The position numbers and the translations under genes are program-made. The notes below the pieces were generated by a model. That model made no database searches and was not told where the DNA came from. It was given only the letters and a program-made list of their open reading frames with translations. From the NCBI GenBank assembly GCA_963820795.1, contig CAWGBJ010000009.1, forward strand, positions 372,001 to 436,000: 64,000 nucleotides of DNA, given 5' to 3'. Below are positions 58,554 to 64,000 of the stretch, one piece after another. Position 1 is the first letter of the stretch. Every line of letters begins with the position of its first letter. Source of the DNA: Roseiarcus sp963820795. GTDB lineage: Bacteria > Pseudomonadota > Alphaproteobacteria > Rhizobiales > Beijerinckiaceae.

Positions 58554-59048
58554 ATGACCAACCCGATCCCCCACCCGCGCGGCGGCCTCTATTTCGAGGA
58601 TTTCGCCGTCGGTCAGCTGTTTCGCCATCGCCTGACGCGCACCGTCACCCAGATGGACAACATGCTGTTCTCCAACATGACCTTGAACCCGCAGCCGCTG
58701 CATATCGACGCCCATTTCTGCGCAACCGAGACCGAATGGGGGCGGCCGTTGATGAACTCGCTGTTCACGCTGGGGCTCCTGATCGGCATCTCGGTCAACG
58801 ACACGACGGTCGGCACGACCATCGCCAATCTGGGCATGACCGACGTCGCCTTTCCGGCGCCGCTGTTCGAGGGCGACACCGTGCGGGCGGAGACCGAGGT
58901 CCTCGCCGTGCGCGCCTCGAAATCGCGGCCCGACGCCGGCCTCGTCGAATTCCGCCACCGGGCGTTCAAGCAGGACGGCGCCTTGGTCGCAGACTGCCGG
59001 CGCACCGCGTTCATGCGTCGGCGGGCGCCCGAGACCATCTCGGTCTAA
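58554..59048 (+). CDS. MaoC-family acyl-CoA hydratase
   Basis: A 164-residue hot-dog-fold enzyme. GGLYFEDFAVGQLFRHRLTR leads; the catalytic Asp/His motif is in NPQPLHIDAHFC; a GRPLMNSLFTLGLLIG helix follows; VAFPAPLFEGDTVRAETEVL is typical. It is followed 4 bases later by a CitE-like lyase. This two-gene order occurs in many actinobacteria and alphaproteobacteria (as Rv2499c/Rv2498c of Mycobacterium), where the pair hydrates an enoyl-CoA and cleaves the product. Substrate candidates are itaconyl- or mesaconyl-C4-CoA. Confidence 0.82.
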   Translation: MTNPIPHPRGGLYFEDFAVGQLFRHRLTRTVTQMDNMLFSNMTLNPQPLHIDAHFCATETEWGRPLMNSLFTLGLLIGISVNDTTVGTTIANLGMTDVAFPAPLFEGDTVRAETEVLAVRASKSRPDAGLVEFRHRAFKQDGALVADCRRTAFMRRRAPETISV

Positions 59049-59052
59049 GGCC

Positions 59053-59766
59053 ATGCGCTCGCTCCTGATCGTGCCGGCCGACAATGAGGCGAGGCTTGCG
59101 GCGGCGCTTGAGAGCGAGGCGGACGCCGTCGTGGTCGATCTCGACCTCCCGCCTGGCCTCAAGCCTGGCGCGCGCCTCACGGCGGCGCGGTTCCTGAAGG
59201 ACGCGAATGCGCTGCCAGGACGGCCGGCGCTGATGGTCCGGGTGAGCCCGCTCGGCGACCATGAGACCGATCTCGATCTCGAAGCGGTCATGCGCTCGGC
59301 GCCGTCGGCGATCGTCCTGCCGCGTGCGCTCGGCGCCGCGAGCGTCCAGGAGCTTTCGGCCAAACTCGCCGTTCAGGAAGCTTTGGCTGAGCTCGCCGAC
59401 GGAATGACCCGCGTCATCGCCGTCGCCGACGCCGCCAGGGGCCTGCTCGGGATCGCCGGCTTTCGCGGCGCCAGCGCCCAACTCATCGGGCTCGGCTGGG
59501 ACGCGACGGCGCTTTGCCAGGAGATCGGGGCCGGGAGTCCGCGCGATCTTGACGGCGGCTATCGGAAGCCATGCCAACTTGCGCGCGACCTCGCCCTGCT
59601 GGGAGCTGTCGCGGCCGGAGTGCGCCCGCTCGACACGGCTTTCGCGAGCGCGGAGTCCACGGCGCTCAGGGCCGAGGCGCTGGCGGCCCGCCGCGACGGC
59701 TTTCGCGCCAAATTCGCGCTCGACGGCGCCCAGGCGCGGATCATCAACGAGGCGTTCGGCGACTGA
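59053..59766 (+). CDS. CitE-like lyase, short form
   Basis: A 237-residue HpcH/CitE-type barrel. RSLLIVPADNEARLAAALES, then DAVVVDLDLPPG (where LEDAV is usual, so a metal-binding acid is altered), LMVRVSPLG, AIVLPRALGAASVQELSAKL and ARGLLGIAGFRGASAQLIGLGWDA. The late region corresponding to HP.Q is missing or replaced. Shorter than usual (about 270-300). Likely acts with the MaoC hydratase, for example as citramalyl-CoA lyase. Its active site should be checked. Confidence 0.75.
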   Translation: MRSLLIVPADNEARLAAALESEADAVVVDLDLPPGLKPGARLTAARFLKDANALPGRPALMVRVSPLGDHETDLDLEAVMRSAPSAIVLPRALGAASVQELSAKLAVQEALAELADGMTRVIAVADAARGLLGIAGFRGASAQLIGLGWDATALCQEIGAGSPRDLDGGYRKPCQLARDLALLGAVAAGVRPLDTAFASAESTALRAEALAARRDGFRAKFALDGAQARIINEAFGD

Positions 59767-59886
59767 CGTCCGGCTAGCCGTCAAACCTCCGGAGACCATA
59801 TCCCGAACGATCTCAATCCCAGAGATTCAGCTGCCCGTGGTCGTCAACTTGTACGCCGAATGGAAAAAGCGCTCATGCTCATGAAC

Positions 59887-59976
59887 TGGCGGAAGGAGTG
59901 AGATTCGAACTCACGGTGGGGTTGCCCCCACGGCGGTTTTCAAGACCGCTGCCTTAAACCACTCGGCCATCCTTCC
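59887..59976 (-). tRNA. tRNA-Ser (anticodon UGA)
   Basis: Read on the minus strand, GGAAGGA pairs with TCCTTCC, the D-arm GCCGAGTGGTTTAAGGC follows, and the anticodon loop CTTGAAA lies between CGGT and ACCG, giving UGA. A long variable arm (GTGGGGGCAACCCCAC) marks a class II tRNA such as Ser. The T-arm has GTTCGAATC. CCA is encoded at 59889-59887. Confidence 0.95.
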
Positions 59977-60035
59977 TTGATGATCGCTGAGACCGTGGCA
60001 TCCTTAGCCCATAGCGTCTTCGGCCCGCAATGTCC

Positions 60036-61664
60036 TCAGACCAGCCGGCTCTGCGCCTTGGCCGCGGCGATGAAGCTGGCGAACAGCGGGTGCGGCTCGA
60101 ATGGACGAGACTTGAGCTCCGGGTGATACTGCACGCCGATGAACCAGGGATGGTCGGCGAATTCGATCGTCTCGGGCAGGAGGCGGTCGGGCGACATGCC
60201 GGCGAAGACCAGGCCCTTCGCCTCGAGGCGAGCGCGGTAGGCGGTGTTGACCTCGTAGCGGTGGCGGTGGCGCTCGGAGATTTCCGTCTCGCCGTAGATC
60301 GCGGCGATGCGGGAGCCGGGCTTCAGGTCGGCGCGGTAGGCGCCGAGTCGCATCGTGCCGCCAAGATCGCCCTCGGCCTTGCGCTGCTCGAGTTCGTTGC
60401 CGCGCATCCATTCCGTCATCAGCCCGACGACCGGCTCCGGCGTCGAGCCGAACTCGGTGGAATTGGCCTTCGGCAGCCCGGCCAGCGAGCGGCAGGCTTC
60501 GATGACCGCCATCTGCATGCCGAAGCAGATGCCGAAATAGGGCACTTTGCGCTCACGGGCGAAGCGCGCCGCCAGGATCTTGCCCTCTGCGCCGCGCGAG
60601 CCGAAGCCGCCGGGCACCAGAATGCCATGCACGCCTTCAAGACGCGGCGCCGGGTCCGCGCCCTCGAAGATCTCGCTCTCGATCCAGTCGAGCCTGACCC
60701 TGACCTTGTTGGCCATGCCGCCGTGGATCAGCGCCTCGATCAGCGATTTGTAGGCGTCCTTGAGGCCGGTATACTTCCCGACCACCGCGATCGACACTTC
60801 GCCCTCGGGATTGTGGTAGGCCTTTGAGACGGCCTCCCAGCGGCGCATGTCGGGCTTCGGCGCGGGCTCGATGCCGAAGGCGGCCAGCGTCTCGCGGTCG
60901 AGCCCGGCGCCATGGTAGAGCGCCGGCACATCGTAGATGGAGCGGGCGTCGCGCGCTTCGACGACGGCGCTTTCGCGCACGTTGCAGAAGAGGGCGAGCT
61001 TGCGCCGCTCCTCGCGCGGAATCTCCCGGTCTGAGCGGCAGAGCAGGATATGCGGCTGGATGCCGATTGAGCGCAGCTCCTTGACCGAATGCTGCGTCGG
61101 CTTCGTTTTCAGCTCGCCGGCGGTCGGGATATAAGGCAGGAGGGTCAGATGGATATAGACGACGTGTCCGCGCGGCAGATCGTTGCCGAGTTGGCGGATC
61201 GCCTCGAAGAACGGCAGGCCCTCGATGTCGCCGACCGTGCCGCCGATCTCAGTGAGGACGAAATCGACGCCCTCGTTGCCCTCGAGGATGAATTCCTTGA
61301 TCGCGTTGGTGACATGGGGGATGACCTGCACCGTCGCGCCGAGAAATTCGCCGTGCCGCTCCTTGGCGATCAATTCCTGATAGATGCGCCCGGCGGTGAT
61401 GTTGTCCTGCCGGTTGGCGTTGCGCCCGGTGAAGCGCTCGTAATGGCCGAGGTCGAGGTCGGTCTCGGCCCCGTCGTCGGTGACGAACACTTCGCCGTGC
61501 TGCGTCGGGCTCATCGTGCCCGGATCGACATTGAGATAGGGGTCGAGCTTGCGCAGGCGGACCGTATAGCCGCGCGCCTGCAACAGCGCCCCCAAGGCCG
61601 CCGAGGCCAAACCCTTGCCGAGAGAGGAAACCACGCCGCCGGTGATGAAGATATACCGCGCCAT
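60036..61664 (-). CDS. pyrG: CTP synthase
   Basis: A 542-residue enzyme that makes CTP from UTP, ATP and glutamine. The synthase half begins IFITGGVVSSLGKGLASAALG. The glutaminase half has GICFGMQMAVIEACRS with the catalytic Cys and QYHPELKSRPFEPHPLF with the His/Glu pair. Length is normal. ATG 61664. Not beside secG or eno as in some relatives. tRNA-Ser lies 60 bases downstream on the same strand. Confidence 0.97.
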   Translation of the reverse strand: MARYIFITGGVVSSLGKGLASAALGALLQARGYTVRLRKLDPYLNVDPGTMSPTQHGEVFVTDDGAETDLDLGHYERFTGRNANRQDNITAGRIYQELIAKERHGEFLGATVQVIPHVTNAIKEFILEGNEGVDFVLTEIGGTVGDIEGLPFFEAIRQLGNDLPRGHVVYIHLTLLPYIPTAGELKTKPTQHSVKELRSIGIQPHILLCRSDREIPREERRKLALFCNVRESAVVEARDARSIYDVPALYHGAGLDRETLAAFGIEPAPKPDMRRWEAVSKAYHNPEGEVSIAVVGKYTGLKDAYKSLIEALIHGGMANKVRVRLDWIESEIFEGADPAPRLEGVHGILVPGGFGSRGAEGKILAARFARERKVPYFGICFGMQMAVIEACRSLAGLPKANSTEFGSTPEPVVGLMTEWMRGNELEQRKAEGDLGGTMRLGAYRADLKPGSRIAAIYGETEISERHRHRYEVNTAYRARLEAKGLVFAGMSPDRLLPETIEFADHPWFIGVQYHPELKSRPFEPHPLFASFIAAAKAQSRLV

Positions 61665-61821
61665 GGGACTTGACCCATAGCCGATCGAATTCGATTCGGC
61701 GAGATGAATTTGGCGCTGCGAAAAGTTAGCTGCGTCGCGCTTGACGCAGCGGCACGCGCCGCATCAGATGCCTGAAAGCGCGGGCGTGGCCCAGGAAAGG
61801 GAGGCGGGGAGAAGGGCGACG

Positions 61822-62733
61822 ATGCCGGGGAGCCAGTTCACCTTTCGCGGCGACGGCGGCCAGCGCCTGCTCGGGCGGCGTTGGCTGCCGCTGGAGCGCC
61901 CGCACGCGATCGTGCAGATTGCGCACGGTCTCGCCGAGCACAGCGCCCGCTACGCCAGACTGGCCGGCGTGTTGAACGCCGCCGGCTATGGCGTCTACGC
62001 CAGCGACCTGCGCGGCCACGGGCCGTCGTCGGCTCCGGCCGATCTCGGCCATTTCGCCGACGCCGACGGTTGGGCCAAATGTGTGCGTGATCTCTGGACC
62101 CTCAACCGGCAGATCGCGGCCGAGCAGCCGGGGCTGTCGATCGTCTTCCTCGGCCACTCGACCGGCTCGTGGATCGGCCAGACGTTCGTCTCCGAACGCA
62201 GCGAGGCGCTGGCCGGCGTCGTCTATTCGGGCTCGAACGGCAAACCGCCGCCGCTGGCGGCGGCCGGACGGCTCGTCGCCCACGCCGAGCGGCTGAGGCA
62301 GGGGAGGCGGGGCAAGAGCCGGCTCGTCAATTCTCTCCTGTTCAATTCGCTCAACAAGCCGTTCGCGCCGGCGCGCACCCGGTTCGACTGGCTCTCGCGC
62401 GATCCGGCCGAGGTCGACCTCTACATCGCCGATCCGCTCTGCGGCTTCGCGGTCACCAACCAGCTGGCGATCGACCTTCTCGATGCGCTGCCGGGCTTGG
62501 TTACGCCGGCGCGTCTCGCGCCGATCCGCAAGGACTTGCCGATCTACGTCTTCTCGGGCGAGCGCGACCCGGTCGGCAGCAATATTGCCGGTCTCATCGG
62601 CGCCCTTAAGGGCGCCGGTTTCACGCGGCTCACCACCCGCATCTACCCCGGCGCCCGGCACGAGACCTTGAACGAGACGAACCGCAACGAAGTGACCCGC
62701 GACCTGATCGCCTGGCTCGACGGGGCGGTCTAG
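61822..62733 (+). CDS. monoacylglycerol-lipase-like alpha/beta hydrolase
   Basis: A 303-residue Hydrolase_4 family protein. VQIAHGLAEHSARYARLAGVLNAAGYGVYASDLRGHGPS is cut over two motifs: the oxyanion HG and the GHG. The nucleophile elbow is FLGHSTGSWIG. Asp in VFSGERDPVGSN and His in YPGARHETLNE complete the triad. ATG 61822 has GGGAGAAGGG upstream; the frame opens at 61741. No signal peptide. Substrate inferred from family only. Confidence 0.88.
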   Translation: MPGSQFTFRGDGGQRLLGRRWLPLERPHAIVQIAHGLAEHSARYARLAGVLNAAGYGVYASDLRGHGPSSAPADLGHFADADGWAKCVRDLWTLNRQIAAEQPGLSIVFLGHSTGSWIGQTFVSERSEALAGVVYSGSNGKPPPLAAAGRLVAHAERLRQGRRGKSRLVNSLLFNSLNKPFAPARTRFDWLSRDPAEVDLYIADPLCGFAVTNQLAIDLLDALPGLVTPARLAPIRKDLPIYVFSGERDPVGSNIAGLIGALKGAGFTRLTTRIYPGARHETLNETNRNEVTRDLIAWLDGAV

Positions 62734-63240
62734 CGGCCGAGTAGCCGGCGGCGTGTTGGCAGCGATTGTTGTTTTTCAGAAGCTTAGGCTCCTTTTTCTG
62801 TCACTTTTTCAAACGGCGTTTCCGCCGGCCGCTTGACAGCTGGGACCGCTGCAGGCTGCTGCGCGCCGCCTGCGGACCACTTAATCCGCCTATTATACAT
62901 ACTGCAATGTGATATAATGTCGCTCGGCGACATTTAACTGTTGTATACCGTATTGGCTTTTATCGTAAAGAAACGTCGCCGCACCGCCGAGGCCGGGAGG
63001 GCGCATGAAGCTGCTCGCGCTTCATCCCATGGATCGTCGCGGCGCTTTTGCGCCCTGCGATGACGGCAGCGCAGTACTTGCCCTTCGGCCTTTGGGGATC
63101 GCTACAGCGCTTTGCGCTCGCGATCACGGCGGCGAGCGTCTCTCAAGGCGCCGGGCCTCCCGGCGCCGTGTCGGCGCGGGACCTATCGCTTCGCCGGCAA
63201 TCGTGGCACGCTCGCGGTCGGTTGCTTCAGGAGCGGGTTC
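62734..63240. other. 507-base upstream region with dyads and a possible promoter
   Basis: No gene supported. Positions about 62885-62960 are AT-rich. TATAAT at 62913-62918 may be a -10 box. Overlapping it, AATGTCGC-TCG-GCGACATT (62916-62934) is a perfect 8-base inverted repeat. Further down GGCGCCGGG-CCT-CCCGGCGCC (63147-63167, perfect 9-base stem) would be in the untranslated leader. Confidence 0.5.
62916..62934. promoter_or_regulatory. inverted repeat overlapping a -10-like box
   Basis: AATGTCGC-TCG-GCGACATT, perfect arms with a 3-base centre, overlaps the last bases of TATAAT. Position fits a repressor site for the cyclic-nucleotide-binding protein or the transporter downstream. Confidence 0.45.
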
Positions 63241-63696
63241 ATGCGGGCCGTCGGGTTCAGGGCCGGAGACACCATCATCCGCGAGGGAGAGGAGGGCGAC
63301 ACGGCGTATTTCATCGTCAGCGGAGCGGTCGACGTAAGCATCGGTCAGGGGGCACATGCCAGGACCGTCGGCACGCTGCAGGCCGGCGAGGTCTTCGGCG
63401 AAATGTGCCTGATCGAGCCGGGACCGCGATCCGCCACGATCAGGGCGACGACCGACGTCGATTGCCTCGCGGCTTCCTACGAGGAATTCATCACGACGAT
63501 CGAGGAATATCCAGATCGCGCGGTGGCCTTCATGAAGACGCTGGTCAGGCGGCTCCGCCAGATGAACGATCTGCTGGAGAGCCAGGGCCCCGACCGGCGC
63601 GGCCTTCGCGGCGTGATTCGCGACCTGCAGAAGTCGGTCGGGCCGGTCGAGCCGAGCGCCGACGTCGCCGCCTTGTCGTGGACGATGCTGTGGTGA
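63241..63696 (+). CDS. stand-alone cyclic-nucleotide-binding domain protein
   Basis: A 151-residue protein: FRAGDTIIREGEEGDTAYFIVSGAVDVSI, then GTLQAGEVFGEMCLIEPGPRSATIRATTDVDCLAA, the phosphate-binding cassette with Glu and Arg that hold cAMP/cGMP. A helix follows, then a short tail ALSWTMLW. There is no helix-turn-helix, so it is not a Crp-type DNA binder; it may act by protein contact. ATG 63241 follows CAGGAG. The binding-protein gene begins 26 bases after its stop. Confidence 0.85.
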   Translation: MRAVGFRAGDTIIREGEEGDTAYFIVSGAVDVSIGQGAHARTVGTLQAGEVFGEMCLIEPGPRSATIRATTDVDCLAASYEEFITTIEEYPDRAVAFMKTLVRRLRQMNDLLESQGPDRRGLRGVIRDLQKSVGPVEPSADVAALSWTMLW

Positions 63697-63722
63697 ATCC
63701 GCCGGCTCTGAAGGGGACGTCG

Positions 63723-64000
63723 ATGCGTTTGGCGATCCTTGCGGCCGTGGCGGGGGCTTTGGCCCTCTCCGGGCCGGCGCTCGCCCTCGACAAGGTGAAG
63801 TTCGGCACCAATTGGCTCGCCGACCCTGAAGCCGGCGGCTTTTACCAGGCGGTCGCGGACGGCACGTATGAAAAATACGGGCTCGATGTGACCATCATCC
63901 CGGGCGGCCCCCAGGCGAACGGCGCGCTCTCGCTCCTCTTCGGCAAGATCGAGTTCTTCATGGGCGGCGATATGATCGGCAATCTTCTTTCCGTCGAGAG
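63723..64000 (+). CDS. SsuA/NMT1-like ABC transporter substrate-binding protein, 5' part
   Basis: The first 92 codons are in the window. Signal MRLAILAAVAGALALSGPAL, then KVKFGTNWLADPEAGGFYQA and YEKYGLDVTIIPGGPQANG, the opening of NMT1/SsuA-like proteins that bind sulfonates, nitrate or pyrimidine-like ligands. AAGGGG precedes ATG 63723. The gene runs off the right edge; the permease and ATPase probably lie beyond. The cyclic-nucleotide-binding gene upstream may share its operon. Confidence 0.88.
   Translation, partial: MRLAILAAVAGALALSGPALALDKVKFGTNWLADPEAGGFYQAVADGTYEKYGLDVTIIPGGPQANGALSLLFGKIEFFMGGDMIGNLLSVE

Overview
The window looks like a stretch of chromosome from a high-GC alphaproteobacterium of the order Hyphomicrobiales (Rhizobiales). 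Supporting features are an Irr-type Fur regulator, an IalB-family periplasmic protein beside hspQ, minCDE, a yejABEF peptide importer, a (3S)-malyl-CoA thioesterase-type enzyme beside a class I fumarase, and short dispersed palindromic repeats of the kind common in rhizobial and methylotroph genomes. No marker gene fixes the genus. A Beijerinckiaceae- or Methylocystaceae-like organism would fit, but that is inference.

Layout. 1-9.3 kb: a truncated HAD-type phosphatase, a frameshifted MFS exporter, a DUF4239-type membrane protein, a small exported protein, a large exported arylsulfatase, and an RND/MMPL exporter with a small exported partner. 9.7-15 kb: uvrC, a small membrane protein, and the threonine catabolism pair kbl-tdh (tdh frameshifted). 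15.2-22 kb: a galactonate-dehydratase-type enolase with an SDR, then the trmN6-like methyltransferase and DUF2007 gene divergent from a polyprenyl diphosphate synthase, a GNAT, a histidine phosphatase and alr. 22-32.7 kb: yejA, yejB, yejE, yejF and deoB (frameshifted), then mcl2-like and fumA-like genes. 32.8-38 kb: a glycogen-debranching-type glucosidase, a CAP-domain lipoprotein, an IS4-family insertion sequence and irr. 38-48 kb: DUF3303, DUF1993, amn, minCDE, a glutathione peroxidase, an LprI-like protein, an SDR, a MAPEG protein and gyrA. 48.5-54 kb: a marR/SnoaL-like pair, a relic acetyltransferase, a UvrD-type helicase, a Phd/VapC pair with a broken toxin, small unknown genes and a citrate-lyase-beta-like lyase. 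54-64 kb: hspQ, ialB, a second YejA-like binding protein, a DsbA-type protein, a MaoC/CitE pair, tRNA-Ser(UGA), pyrG, a monoacylglycerol-lipase-like hydrolase, a stand-alone cyclic-nucleotide-binding protein and the start of an SsuA-like binding protein.

Ties between genes. yejABEF import peptides into the cytoplasm. kbl-tdh turn threonine into glycine and acetyl-CoA. The mcl2-like and fumA-like genes, two further CitE-family lyases and a MaoC hydratase point to active C4/C5 acyl-CoA chemistry, such as the ethylmalonyl-CoA pathway or itaconate/mesaconate disposal.

Main oddities. Four otherwise intact genes (the MFS gene, tdh, deoB, vapC) each carry exactly one extra base. Removing the base recreates a GANTC site in two of them. 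Either this assembly has insertion errors or there is unusual local gene decay. The IS4 transposase has Asn where the first catalytic Asp is expected, and the element sits inside a dispersed repeat. Another repeat copy is translated within the N-terminus of YejE. GyrA has Leu at the quinolone-determining position 83. I found no CRISPR array, prophage, biosynthetic cluster or clear new defence system.
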